Assembly (NCBI RefSeq): GCF_001428385.1
Contig: NZ_LMSK01000004.1
Location: forward strand, 62,001 to 126,000
Origin: Rhodanobacter sp. Soil772
GTDB taxonomy: Bacteria > Pseudomonadota > Gammaproteobacteria > Xanthomonadales > Rhodanobacteraceae
Length of the DNA: 64,000 nt
Direction of reading: 5' to 3'
Below the pieces are notes generated by a model. The model saw only the letters and a program-made list of their open reading frames with translations, did no database searches and was not told where the DNA came from. The position numbers and the translations under genes are program-made. Positions 48,024 through 57,205 of this stretch are shown piece after piece; positions within the stretch are counted from its first letter, which is position 1; each line of letters begins with the position of its first letter.

Positions 48024-48986
48024 TCAGCCGGCGATCAGGCCTGCCGGCGCGGGTTTCACGTTCTCGGCCAGCACGCCCTGCTGCGTGCGGCGCAGCACCA
48101 GCGGCATGTGCTGCGCCACGAACTCGATGAAGCTGCGCAGCGCCGGGGTGTGGCCGTGGCGCGAGGGGTATACCGCGTGCACGTTGCCTGGCGGCAGCGA
48201 CCACGCCGGCAGCAGCGGCACCAGCCGGCCTTCGGCAATCGGTTCGCGGCAGACGAACTGCGGCAGCTGCGCCGCGCCGACGCCGCCGATCACCGCCTGG
48301 TACAGCACCTGCAGGTCGTCGCTGGTCAGGCTGGGGTGGTGCTCCACCTGCTGGGTGCGGCCGTCGGCAGCCTGCAGGTGCCAGAAGTGCCGCCCTTCCG
48401 CGCTGATCAGGCCCACGCTGGAAAGACGCTTGAGCTCCAGCGGCTGGGTCGGCTGGCCCTGGCGTCGCAGCAACTCGGGACTGGCCACCAGCACCTGCGG
48501 GTCCATGCCGTAGCTGCGCATCACCAGGCTGGAATCCTTGAGCGAATCGTGCACGCGGAACGCGATGTCGTAGCCGCCGGCGATCACGTCGACCTGGTGG
48601 TGGCAGATGTCGAGGTCGACCTGCACCTCGGGGTGGCGCCGCAGGAAGTCGACCAGGATCGGCGCCAGCAGCAATTGCGCGAACAGCACCGGGCAGGCCA
48701 CGTGGATGCGTCCGCGCGGCGCGGCCTGGGCTTCGTCGATGACGCGCTGGGTTTGCTCGGCGGCGGCCAGCAGCTGCCGGCATTGTTCGTAGTAGCGCTG
48801 GCCGATCTCGCTGACGTGCGAGCGCCGCGTGGTGCGCTGGATCAGCCGCACGCCGAGGCTGGCCTCCAGCCGCGCCACCCGGAAGCTCAGCTGCGACTTG
48901 GCCACGCCCAGCGCCTTGCTGGCGGCGGTGAACGAACCCAGCTCCACCACCTGCACGAAGTAGTAAATGTCGTTGAGGTCCTGCAC
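48024..48986 (-). CDS. LysR-family transcriptional regulator
   Basis: This 320-aa protein has an N-terminal winged helix (MQDLNDIYYFVQVVELGSFTAASKALGVAKSQLSFRVARLE) and a LysR effector domain, close to the DNA-binding style of the AaeR/YhaJ-type group. It is divergent from the decaheme cytochrome operon, with 243 nt between, so that operon is a natural candidate target. It is convergent with the flavoprotein gene. Confidence 0.92.
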   Translation of the reverse strand: MQDLNDIYYFVQVVELGSFTAASKALGVAKSQLSFRVARLEASLGVRLIQRTTRRSHVSEIGQRYYEQCRQLLAAAEQTQRVIDEAQAAPRGRIHVACPVLFAQLLLAPILVDFLRRHPEVQVDLDICHHQVDVIAGGYDIAFRVHDSLKDSSLVMRSYGMDPQVLVASPELLRRQGQPTQPLELKRLSSVGLISAEGRHFWHLQAADGRTQQVEHHPSLTSDDLQVLYQAVIGGVGAAQLPQFVCREPIAEGRLVPLLPAWSLPPGNVHAVYPSRHGHTPALRSFIEFVAQHMPLVLRRTQQGVLAENVKPAPAGLIAG

Positions 48987-49229
48987 GGCGTGTCCTTGCG
49001 GCTGGGGTCAGGCTAGCGCGCTGTGGCGCAATGTCTTGTTGCGACGCACAATCATCAGAAATTGTTCTGTGATCATGGACATTTAACGCAACCAAAAGGG
49101 CTTAACAACCTTTCACTTCCGGGTGAATACTCGGGCTTGGGACAAGGCCGGCCGCCAGGGAGTTTGCACCGGGCAGGGGCGTCGCCGGCCGATTGCGGTT
49201 TGTTCACGCTAGCCAAGGGGCGTCAAGCC

Positions 49230-50357
49230 ATGCGTGTGATTTCGTTGTTTCCTGCCGCCTTGCTGTGCGTGGTGCTGGGTGCCGCTGGCATCCTGGCGGG
49301 TTCTTGGGGTGCGCAGGCCCAGCAGGCGCCTGCACCGGCGGATTCCGTGCACAGCCCGTCCAGCGCGCTCAGCCAGAACGACATCGCGAAGATGTTGCCG
49401 GCCACCGACATGGGCGCGAGCGCGGCGCGGGCGAACAATCCGCACCTGCCGCCGGCAAGCGACAGCCCGGCCACGCCGTTCGATGCCGCGTCCATTCCGG
49501 CCAATCCGCTGGCGCCGCAGGCCGACGCGATCGGCGCGAAGAGTTGCGTGGCCTGCCACGCGCAGGAAAACATGCAGGCCTCGCATACGCTGCACGTGGC
49601 CTCGTTCCGCGCCGGTGCCGCGAACACCGGCCCGCAGGCGGCCTGCGAAAGTTGCCACGGCCCGGGTTCCGAACATGCCAAGGACCCCACCGCACCGGGC
49701 CTGATCATCGCCTTCACCCACGATGCGAAAACCTCGCCGCAAGTCCAGGCCGGGGTCTGTCTCGCCTGCCATGCCGGTGGCGCACGCCAGCACTGGATCG
49801 GCTCGATCCACCAGAACCGCGGGCTGTCCTGCACCGACTGCCACAACCCGATGGCGCGGCTGTCGCCCGAAGGCGTGCTGGCGAAGTCGTCGATCAACGA
49901 AGTCTGCGCAACCTGCCACCAGGACATCCGCGCCAAGTTCAACCGCCGCTCGCACATGCCGCTGCCGGAAGGGCAGATGGCCTGCACCGACTGCCACAAC
50001 CCGCACGGCTCGATCACCAAGCCGCTGCTGAAGACCGACACGGTCAACGAGACCTGCTACACCTGCCACGCCGAGAAGCGCGGGCCGTTCCTGTTCGAGC
50101 ACGCGCCGGTGCGCGCGAACTGCCTCAACTGCCACGACGTGCACGGCTCCAACCAGCAGACCCTGCTGGTCGCACCGATTCCCATGCTGTGCCAGCAGTG
50201 CCACACCATGACGCGCCACCCGAACGATCTGCAGAGTGCGGCCGGACTCGGCACCGGCCCGTATCCGGACGAGCGGCTGATCGGGCGCGGCTGCCTGAGC
50301 TGCCACAGCAATATCCACGGCTCGAACAATCCTTCCGGACCGAAGTTCCACAAGTGA
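49230..50357 (+). CDS. Periplasmic decaheme c-type cytochrome (DmsE/MtrA family)
   Basis: This 375-aa protein has a signal peptide (about 1-32) and ten CXXCH haem sites: CVACH, CESCH, CLACH, CTDCH, CATCH, CTDCH, CYTCH, CLNCH, CQQCH and CLSCH. That number and the paired spacing are those of the DmsE/MtrA/PioA family, which carries electrons through an outer-membrane barrel. The barrel gene follows 12 nt downstream. No surface MtrC/OmcA gene or DMSO reductase gene is present, so direction of electron flow (Fe(II) oxidation or reduction of an outside acceptor) is open. Confidence 0.95.
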   Translation: MRVISLFPAALLCVVLGAAGILAGSWGAQAQQAPAPADSVHSPSSALSQNDIAKMLPATDMGASAARANNPHLPPASDSPATPFDAASIPANPLAPQADAIGAKSCVACHAQENMQASHTLHVASFRAGAANTGPQAACESCHGPGSEHAKDPTAPGLIIAFTHDAKTSPQVQAGVCLACHAGGARQHWIGSIHQNRGLSCTDCHNPMARLSPEGVLAKSSINEVCATCHQDIRAKFNRRSHMPLPEGQMACTDCHNPHGSITKPLLKTDTVNETCYTCHAEKRGPFLFEHAPVRANCLNCHDVHGSNQQTLLVAPIPMLCQQCHTMTRHPNDLQSAAGLGTGPYPDERLIGRGCLSCHSNIHGSNNPSGPKFHK

Positions 50358-50369
50358 CGGAGGCGGACG

Positions 50370-52985
50370 ATGCTTGCGCTGAAAGGAAATCGCACGACGC
50401 CGACAGCCTTGGCCCTGGCCCTGCTGTGCGGGCTGTTCGGCACGCAGGGCGCGCTGGCGGGTGACACCAGCGGCACCATGCGCGTGGGCGACATGCAGTT
50501 CGGCAACGGCCTGGACCCGCGTGGCTGGACGCCGATGCTGTATCCGGCCGATCCCGACGGCACTTCCTACCTGCACGCCGGCATGCTGCGCACGCCGACC
50601 GGCGCGCTGTATCCGTATCCGCCGATGGTCGATCCGGGCAAGCCGCTGGGCCAGGGGGACTGGACCTACGCCGGGCTGATCGAGTTCGGTTACCTGCACG
50701 TCGGCGGCGACCGCAACGCGGAATATTTCCGCCAGTACGACGACTGGAAAAGCGGCGCGGTGCTGGGCTTGCTTGCACTGAATTTCGATAACCGCAAAAC
50801 CGGCAGCTACGTCGAGGTCCGCGGCAGCCACCTCAGCGGCGACGACCAGTACTACCGCCTGCGCGGCGGTCGCTACGGCAGCTACCGCATCGAGGGCTTC
50901 TATCGCGACATGCCGCATACGGTGTCGACCAGCGCCTACCCGATCTGGAATGGCGTCGGCAGCACCGACCTGACCCTGCCCGCCCCGCTGGTGGCCGGCG
51001 CCAGCACCCCGGCGCAGGTGGCCGCGGTGTCGGCGGCCACGCCACGGCGCAGCATCGGGCTCACCCGCACGCGCGAAGGGCTCAGCTACGAAGGCGTGCT
51101 GTACCGCAACTGGATCGGCTCCGCCGCGATCACCAACGAGAAGCGCAGCGGCACCCGCCTGTGGGGCGGCTCGATGTTCTTCAACTTCCCGTTCCCGGAC
51201 AACGGCGGCATCCTGGAAACGGTGCGGCCGATCGACTTCCGTACCACCGACATCAACCTCAGCGTGCGCAACGTCGGCAAGCTGTGGCACTTCCTCGCCA
51301 CCTACAACGGCTCGTTCTTCCGCAACCACAAGGACCATCTGAACTTCGAAAGCCCGTTCGGCCTGTGGAACGTGGTCGGCACGCCGCAGGTGGCCGACAT
51401 CAAGGACGGCCAGTTCTCGCTGGAGCCGGACAACGACTACCACAACCTCCGCCTGGACCTGTCGCGCGAGCTGAAGGGCAACGGCCAGTTCACCGTGGCC
51501 GGCGCGTGGGGCACGATGCGCCAGAACGATGCGCTGCTGCCGCCCACCACCTGCACCGGCACCGGCGGCATCTTCATCGCACCGCCGGTCGACTACACCT
51601 TCAACTGCGCGAACTGGAACACCACCACGGCGCTGTCGCAGAAGAGCGCCAATGCACGCATCGACACCGGCTTGTTCGATGCGCGGGTCACCTTCCATCC
51701 CACGCCCGCGTTCGGCTGGCATGCCGGCTTGCGCTGGTATCGCGAGGACAACAAGACTCGCTACCTTGCCTACAACCCGCTCACCGGGCAGTACGGCTAC
51801 ATCTCCGAGAACGGCTCGCAGGGCAGCGTGGTGCCGGGCGAAACCGGCATCTTCGATCCGACCAATCCGCTGTACCGGTCGTACATGGTCAGCGTGCGCA
51901 ACGTGCCGTTCGGCTACACCGACACGATCTTCGAGCTGGGCGGCGATTGGCAACTCGGCCGCAAGACCTCGCTCGGCGTCACCTACACCTACGACCACAA
52001 CCAGCCGAAATACCGCGAACGCAAGCGCGTCGACGACCAGCGCATCAAGTTCGACTGGGTCAGCCGCGACGTCATCGGCGCCACCGTGCGGCTGAGCTGG
52101 GAATACGCCAAGCGCGACGGCGACAAGTACAACTACGATCCGTACGCGCAGTTCTTCTCCGAGTCGCTGCCCGGCTTCGTCGAGCCGGTCAACGGCATCG
52201 CCGCGCATACCGTGGCCGACATGCGCAAGTACGACCTGTCCGACCGCACCGAGAGCAAGGCGCGCGCGATCGTCATCTATCCGTGGGGCGACTCGGCCAC
52301 GCTGTCGGCCACGTTCTACGGCAACCGCGATCAGTACGATGCGCTGATCGGCCGGCAGAACACCCGCACCACCGGCGCCACCTTGCAGTGGGACTGGCAG
52401 CCGACTCCGGCGACCACGATGAACGCCTACCTCGGCGCGGAAACCTCGCGCATGGGCATCTCCAACGTCAACGACGCGGACGGGCCGGACAACGGCGCCG
52501 TCTTCGGCACGCCCGGCCAGGTCGACCCCGACCTCGGTGGGCCGCTGTATCCGTACGCGAACCAGTGGTGGGAGTTCGACCGCGAGAGCAACCGCAATGC
52601 GGGGCTGAGCTTCAGTCACGACTTCGGCCGCGCGCGTGCCGATGTCAGTTACAACTACACCGGCTCGTTCGGTCACGTCGGCTACAACTACGCCACCATC
52701 GGCGCGCTGGCCTATCGCGATCCCGCCGGCGTGGCCGCGGCCAACGCCGGTTTTCCCGACAACAAGTACCGCACCAATACGCTCGACCTGGGCCTGAGCT
52801 TCCGCGTCAACCGCAGCGTCGGCGTGCGCCTGTACGGCCGTTACGAGACCGGCGCCTTCAGCGACTGGCATTACGCCGGGCTCGACAACACGCTCAGCTA
52901 CGACCATCGCCTCTACACCGACAAGGGTGGCCAGCTGCACTACAACGTGAGCCTGGTCGGCGTCATGTTGAACCTGAAGTTGTGA
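50370..52985 (+). CDS. MtrB/PioB family outer-membrane beta-barrel
   Basis: This 871-aa protein has a signal peptide (about 1-31) and a long run of alternating beta-strand motifs ending with YNVSLVGVMLNLKL, as expected for the 26-28-strand MtrB/PioB barrel that sheathes the decaheme cytochrome. No N-terminal CXXC motif is present, which is more like PioB than like Shewanella MtrB. The last two stop-codon bases are the first bases of a MITE-like element. Confidence 0.92.
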   Translation: MLALKGNRTTPTALALALLCGLFGTQGALAGDTSGTMRVGDMQFGNGLDPRGWTPMLYPADPDGTSYLHAGMLRTPTGALYPYPPMVDPGKPLGQGDWTYAGLIEFGYLHVGGDRNAEYFRQYDDWKSGAVLGLLALNFDNRKTGSYVEVRGSHLSGDDQYYRLRGGRYGSYRIEGFYRDMPHTVSTSAYPIWNGVGSTDLTLPAPLVAGASTPAQVAAVSAATPRRSIGLTRTREGLSYEGVLYRNWIGSAAITNEKRSGTRLWGGSMFFNFPFPDNGGILETVRPIDFRTTDINLSVRNVGKLWHFLATYNGSFFRNHKDHLNFESPFGLWNVVGTPQVADIKDGQFSLEPDNDYHNLRLDLSRELKGNGQFTVAGAWGTMRQNDALLPPTTCTGTGGIFIAPPVDYTFNCANWNTTTALSQKSANARIDTGLFDARVTFHPTPAFGWHAGLRWYREDNKTRYLAYNPLTGQYGYISENGSQGSVVPGETGIFDPTNPLYRSYMVSVRNVPFGYTDTIFELGGDWQLGRKTSLGVTYTYDHNQPKYRERKRVDDQRIKFDWVSRDVIGATVRLSWEYAKRDGDKYNYDPYAQFFSESLPGFVEPVNGIAAHTVADMRKYDLSDRTESKARAIVIYPWGDSATLSATFYGNRDQYDALIGRQNTRTTGATLQWDWQPTPATTMNAYLGAETSRMGISNVNDADGPDNGAVFGTPGQVDPDLGGPLYPYANQWWEFDRESNRNAGLSFSHDFGRARADVSYNYTGSFGHVGYNYATIGALAYRDPAGVAAANAGFPDNKYRTNTLDLGLSFRVNRSVGVRLYGRYETGAFSDWHYAGLDNTLSYDHRLYTDKGGQLHYNVSLVGVMLNLKL

Positions 52986-53273
52986 GCCTGTTCATGATCT
53001 CCAAGTACCCCGCGTTGTCATCGAGTGGCCGTCAGGTGGTAGTGCGCGGCGCAGCGTCTGACTGGCCGTCAGAGCCTGCCCCTGCGAAAGCAGGGGTCAA
53101 AGCCGTGCGCTGCCGCATGGCGGCCACTCGATGGCAACCCTTTGGGCCGGGTCTGTTTGCGCGCATGCCGGCGTCATCACTCAGTCGTGGACCGACGTCC
53201 ACTCCTTCGTTCTTCCTTGGCCTGCGCGCAAACAGCTCCCGGCGCGGGGCACTTGGAGATCATGAACAGGCTC
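52984..53273. mobile_element. MITE-like element, 290 bp with 23-bp terminal inverted repeats
   Basis: The first 23 bases (52984-53006, starting GAGCCTGTTCATGATCTCC) are perfectly reverse-complementary to the last 23 (53251-53273). Inside there are more nested near-perfect inverted segments, for example CATCGAGTGGCCG (53023-53035) against CGGCCACTCGATG, and a GTCTGTTTGCGCGC segment against GCGCGCAAACAG. It codes for nothing I recognise. It sits exactly between the barrel gene and the ribosome-binding site of the cytochrome c4 gene. No target-site duplication is obvious. Confidence 0.8.
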
Positions 53274-53286
53274 AAGGAGCGCCGTG

Positions 53287-53982
53287 ATGACGTATCGCAC
53301 CAGTCTCCTGTTGGCTTGCCTGCTGCTGTCGACCGCCACGCTCGACGCCGCCGCACAGCAACCCGCCACCACGCCGTCCGCCGCGCTCGACCTGCGTCGC
53401 GTGCAGCCGGTCAGCGGCGATGCCCAGGCCGGTGCTGGCAAGGCCGCGGTATGCGCGGCCTGCCATGGCGCGCAGGGCGTGGCGATCGCGCCGAACTTTC
53501 CGAACCTGGCCGGGCAATCGGCCACCTATCTGTACGTGCAGTTGAAGGAGTTCCATGACGGCCAGCGCAGCGATCCGGTGATGACCGGCCAGGCCGCCAC
53601 GCTGAGCGACGCCGACATGCGCGACCTGGCCAGCTACTACGCCTCGTTGGCGCCGAAGCCGGCGGGCCAGGCCGATGCCGCCTCGCGCGGCGCGCAGCTG
53701 TATCTGGCCGGCGACCCGGCGCAGGGCATTCCGCCCTGCCAGGGTTGCCACGGCCCGGCCGGGCTGGGCCCGCAGCCGCATCCCAGCAGCGCACCGCAGC
53801 CGCCATGGGCGACCTACCCGCGTCTGCGTGGCCAGTCCAGCTTGTACGTGGCCAAGCAGCTGGGCGACTTCAAGAGCGGCGCGCGCGCCGGCAGCAGCAA
53901 TGCGAAGGTGATGCATGGCGTGGCGGCCACGCTCGGCGACGCCGACGTGCAGGCGCTGTCGACCTGGCTGAATACCTTGTGA
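53287..53982 (+). CDS. Dihaem cytochrome c4-type protein
   Basis: This 231-aa periplasmic protein has a signal peptide (about 1-24) and two cytochrome c domains with CAACH (about 56-60) and CQGCH (about 151-155) and distal Met ligands in the expected places. c4 cytochromes carry electrons to or from terminal oxidases. The ATG follows AAGGAG by 7 nt; a GTG one codon upstream is less well spaced. Position after the MtrB/DmsE pair suggests it links the outer-membrane conduit with the respiratory chain. Confidence 0.93.
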   Translation: MTYRTSLLLACLLLSTATLDAAAQQPATTPSAALDLRRVQPVSGDAQAGAGKAAVCAACHGAQGVAIAPNFPNLAGQSATYLYVQLKEFHDGQRSDPVMTGQAATLSDADMRDLASYYASLAPKPAGQADAASRGAQLYLAGDPAQGIPPCQGCHGPAGLGPQPHPSSAPQPPWATYPRLRGQSSLYVAKQLGDFKSGARAGSSNAKVMHGVAATLGDADVQALSTWLNTL

Positions 53983-54004
53983 CGCTACCGGCCGCGGCGC
54001 GGAT

Positions 54005-54781
54005 TCACTGCGCGGGCCGCTTCACCAGCTTGATCTCGAACAGCTGCGGCCAGCACTTGCCGGTGACGAACAGGCGCTTGTGCCGCGCGTCCCAGGCGAT
54101 CCCGTTGAGCACGTCGTCGCCGGGGTTCGGCAGCTGGTTGATGTCGAACAGGCCGGTGAGGTCGATCCAGCCCACCACGTGGCCGCTGGCCGGGTCGATC
54201 CGCGCGATGCGGTCGGTCAACCACACGTTCGCGTAGATCTCGCCGTCGACCCACTCCAGTTCGTTGAGGTGGGTGACCCGCGCGCCATCCGCGGTCACCG
54301 TGATGCGGCGGATCACTTGCAGCGTTTCCGGATCGAGCACGCGCAGCACCGGCGTGCCATCGCTCATGTACAGGTGCGTGTCGTCGCGGGTCAGCGCCCA
54401 GCCTTCGCCGGGGTAGCTGAAATTGCGCTGCGGCGTGAAACTGGCCAGGTCGTAGACGAAGCCGGTCTGGCTCTGCCAGGTGAGCTGCACCAGCCGGTCC
54501 TTCCAGTCGACGATGCCCTCGCCGAAGTACTGCTTCGGCAGGCGATGGCGCTGCACCACTTCGCCGGTTTCCAGCGCCACCTTGCGCACGGTCGACTGGC
54601 CGACCTGGCCGGTGCTCTCGTAGAGGTAACCGGCCTTGTAGAACAGCCCCTCGGTATAGGCGCCGGTGTCGTGCGGGTAGGTGCGCACGACCTGGTAGCC
54701 GTAGACCGGGATGGCCGCCGAGGCCGGCGCGGCACAGGCGAGCAGGGCGAAGGCGAGGGTGCAGGTGGACCAGCGCGGCAT
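54005..54781 (-). CDS. Glutaminyl-peptide cyclotransferase (bacterial beta-propeller type)
   Basis: This 258-aa protein has a signal peptide (about 1-23) and the five-bladed propeller of bacterial glutaminyl cyclase: YTEGLFYKAGYLYESTGQVGQS, FGEGIVDWKDRLVQLTW, GEGWALTRDDTHLYMSDG, HLNELEWVDGEIYANVW and LNGIAWDARHKRLFVTGK. It turns N-terminal Gln of secreted proteins into pyroglutamate. It ends near, and is convergent with, the cytochrome c4 gene. Confidence 0.92.
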   Translation of the reverse strand: MPRWSTCTLAFALLACAAPASAAIPVYGYQVVRTYPHDTGAYTEGLFYKAGYLYESTGQVGQSTVRKVALETGEVVQRHRLPKQYFGEGIVDWKDRLVQLTWQSQTGFVYDLASFTPQRNFSYPGEGWALTRDDTHLYMSDGTPVLRVLDPETLQVIRRITVTADGARVTHLNELEWVDGEIYANVWLTDRIARIDPASGHVVGWIDLTGLFDINQLPNPGDDVLNGIAWDARHKRLFVTGKCWPQLFEIKLVKRPAQ

Positions 54782-54810
54782 CGGGTCGGCTTCCGGACGG
54801 GTTGGGGCGA

Positions 54811-56190
54811 TCAGCCTAGCGGACGCACGCGGAAATTGCGGCCCTTGATCTTGCCCGCGCGCAGGCGCTCCAGCGCCTTGTTCGCCAGTGCGCGGCTGAT
54901 CGCCACGTAGGCGCGGGTGGCGAACACGTCGATCTTGCCGATGTCCTTCGCCTCCAGCCCGGCGTCGCCGGTGAGCGCGCCGAGGATGTCGCCGGGGCGC
55001 AGCTTGTCCTGCCGGCCGGCGTCGATCACCAGCGTCTTCATCGGCGCCAGGTGCAACGTCTTGCCGCGCGGCGACGCCACTTTCAGCGTGCGCCACGGCA
55101 GCGGCGCGCCGCTGAGTTCCTCGATGTTCGCCGCCTTCGGCCGCTCGCGCGGCGTGCACAAGGTGATCGCCAGGCCTGTTTCGCCGGCGCGGCCGGTGCG
55201 GCCGATGCGGTGGGTGTGGGTGTCCGGGTCGTGCGCGACGTCGTAGCTCAGCACCAGCGGCAGCGCGACGATGTCCAGCCCGCGCGCGGCCACGTCGGTG
55301 GCGACCAGCACCGCGCAGCTGTGGTTGGCGAAGCGCACCAGCACCTCGTCGCGGTCGCGCTGTTCCATGTCGCCGTGCAGAGCCAGCGCGGAGAAGCCGC
55401 GGCGGTCGAGTTCCTGCGCTACTGCGTCCACATCGCGGCGCATGTTGCAGAACACCAGCGCGTGCTCCCCGCGCTCGCCGGCCAGCAACTGCGCCAGTGC
55501 ATCAAGTTTCTGCGCCGGATCCACTTCGATGAACTGCTGTTCGATCGCCGGTTTCTGTTCGGCCGGCGCGTCCACCGTCACCACGACCGGATCCTTCTGC
55601 ACGCGCTGGCTCACCGCGCGGATCTCGTCCGGATAGGTGGCCGAGAACAGCAGGGTCTGATGGTGTTTCGCGATGCGCCCGATGATGTCGTCGATCGCCT
55701 CGCTGAAGCCCATGTCGAGCATGCGATCGGCCTCGTCCAGCACCAGCACCTTGATGCCGCCGCCGTGCAGGCTGCCGCGCTTGAGGTGTTCCTGCACGCG
55801 GCCGGGCGTGCCCACCACGATGTGCGGGTCATGCGTCAGCGAGGCCAGTTGCGGACCCAGCGGCATGCCGCCGCACAGGGTCAGCAGCTTCACGTTCGGA
55901 ATGTTCGCGGCCAGCTTGCGGATCGCCTTGCTGACCTGGTCGGCCAGTTCGCGGGTGGGGCACAGCACCAGCGCCTGCAGCCGGATCGTGTCCGCGTCCA
56001 GCGTCTGCAGCAGGCTCAGCCCGAACGCCGCGGTCTTGCCGCTGCCGGTCTGCGCCTGCGCGATCACGTCGCGCCCTTCCAGCATCGGCGGCAGGCTTTG
56101 CGCCTGCACCGGGGTCATGGCGGCGTAGCCGAGCGTGTCGACGCTGGCGAGCAGGGCGGGTTTGAGCGGGAGCGTGCTGAACGTGGTCAT
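54811..56190 (-). CDS. dbpA: ATP-dependent RNA helicase DbpA
   Basis: This 459-aa DEAD-box helicase has Walker A AQTGSGKT, LDEADRMLD, SATYPDE, and the HRIGRTGRAG motif, plus the C-terminal RNA-binding domain (about 385-459, DILGALTGDAGLEAKDIGKIDVF) that targets helix 92 of 23S rRNA in 50S assembly. The length matches E. coli DbpA (457 aa). The start at MTTFSTLPLKPALLASV was chosen; an ATG 11 codons up is possible. Confidence 0.95.
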   Translation of the reverse strand: MTTFSTLPLKPALLASVDTLGYAAMTPVQAQSLPPMLEGRDVIAQAQTGSGKTAAFGLSLLQTLDADTIRLQALVLCPTRELADQVSKAIRKLAANIPNVKLLTLCGGMPLGPQLASLTHDPHIVVGTPGRVQEHLKRGSLHGGGIKVLVLDEADRMLDMGFSEAIDDIIGRIAKHHQTLLFSATYPDEIRAVSQRVQKDPVVVTVDAPAEQKPAIEQQFIEVDPAQKLDALAQLLAGERGEHALVFCNMRRDVDAVAQELDRRGFSALALHGDMEQRDRDEVLVRFANHSCAVLVATDVAARGLDIVALPLVLSYDVAHDPDTHTHRIGRTGRAGETGLAITLCTPRERPKAANIEELSGAPLPWRTLKVASPRGKTLHLAPMKTLVIDAGRQDKLRPGDILGALTGDAGLEAKDIGKIDVFATRAYVAISRALANKALERLRAGKIKGRNFRVRPLG

Positions 56191-56285
56191 CCGCACATGA
56201 TCGCATGGCGGCCACCGCGCCACAGGCTTGCATCCGCGCGCCGGCTCGCGGACCCTGTACGGCTCCGCCTCTCGTGATCACCGCC

Positions 56286-56645
56286 ATGGATACCGTTTTC
56301 ATCGAAGATCTGCGCATCGACGCCGTCATCGGCATCTACGACTGGGAGCGCCGGGTGCGGCAGACGCTGTCGTTCGACATCGAGATGGCGTTCGACAACA
56401 CCGTGCCGGCGGCCGGCGACGACATCGCGCTGACGCTGAACTACAAGGACGTGTCCAAGCGCTTGATCGGCTACGTGGAAGCGTCCAGCTTCGGCCTGGT
56501 CGAGACGCTGGCCGAGCGCTGCGCGGCGATCATCCGCGAGGAGTTCGGGGTCGGCTGGGTGCGCCTGAAGCTGTCCAAGCCGGGTGCGGTGCGCGGCGCG
56601 AAGGCCGTCGGCGTGTGCATCGAGCGCGGCATGCGAACGCGCTGA
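56286..56645 (+). CDS. folB: Dihydroneopterin aldolase FolB
   Basis: This 119-aa protein has the typical MDTVFIEDLRIDAVIGIYDWER start and the conserved Tyr, Glu (LVETLAE) and Lys (LKLSKPGAV) of the aldolase active site. It converts dihydroneopterin to 6-hydroxymethyl-dihydropterin in folate synthesis. The stop overlaps the folK start by 1 nt (TGATG). Confidence 0.95.
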   Translation: MDTVFIEDLRIDAVIGIYDWERRVRQTLSFDIEMAFDNTVPAAGDDIALTLNYKDVSKRLIGYVEASSFGLVETLAERCAAIIREEFGVGWVRLKLSKPGAVRGAKAVGVCIERGMRTR

Positions 56646-57133
56646 TGGCACGGGTCTACCTGAGCCTGGGTTCCAACCTCGAACCGCAGCGTCACCTGTC
56701 CGCGGCGATCGGCGAATTGCGCGAGCGTTTCGGTGCGATCGCCGTGTCGCCGGCGTATCGCAGCCGGTCGGTGGGTTTCGACAGCGCGGACTTCGTCAAC
56801 CTGGCGGTGGGGTTGGATACCGAGCTGTCGCCCGAAGCGCTGAACGACTGGCTGCACGCGCTGGAGGATCGCCACGGCCGCCGCCGCGACGTGCCGCGCT
56901 ATTCGGACCGCACGCTGGACGTCGACATCGTGTTCTACGACGCGCTGGTGCTCGACGGCCCGGGTCACCTGCAGATCCCGCGCAAGGAACTGCAGCACGC
57001 GTTCGTGCTGCGGCCGATTGCCGACATCGCGCCGGCGTTCCGGCATCCCGTCAGCGGGCTGAGCATGGCCGAGTTGTGGGCGGCGTTTCCGGCGGGGCAC
57101 GAACCGCTGCAGGTCGAATCGCTGCCGGACTGA
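56645..57133 (+). CDS. folK: 6-hydroxymethyl-dihydropterin pyrophosphokinase FolK
   Basis: This 162-aa protein begins MARVYLSLGSNLEPQRHL, the HPPK signature, and has YSDRTLDVDIVFYDALV with the two catalytic Asp and RKELQHAFVLRPIADIAP. It uses the FolB product, and the two genes are translationally coupled. Confidence 0.95.
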   Translation: MARVYLSLGSNLEPQRHLSAAIGELRERFGAIAVSPAYRSRSVGFDSADFVNLAVGLDTELSPEALNDWLHALEDRHGRRRDVPRYSDRTLDVDIVFYDALVLDGPGHLQIPRKELQHAFVLRPIADIAPAFRHPVSGLSMAELWAAFPAGHEPLQVESLPD

Positions 57134-57205
57134 GCACTGTCGCATGCGTGCGACGGGTGCTAGAAAGGGCACACTCACGATCCACGGATGAAGGGGGAGA
57201 CACGT

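Noticed and set aside
49209-52940. A 1243-codon open frame on the minus strand
   Set aside because: It is antisense to the decaheme cytochrome and barrel genes, whose haem motifs and signal peptides are unmistakable.
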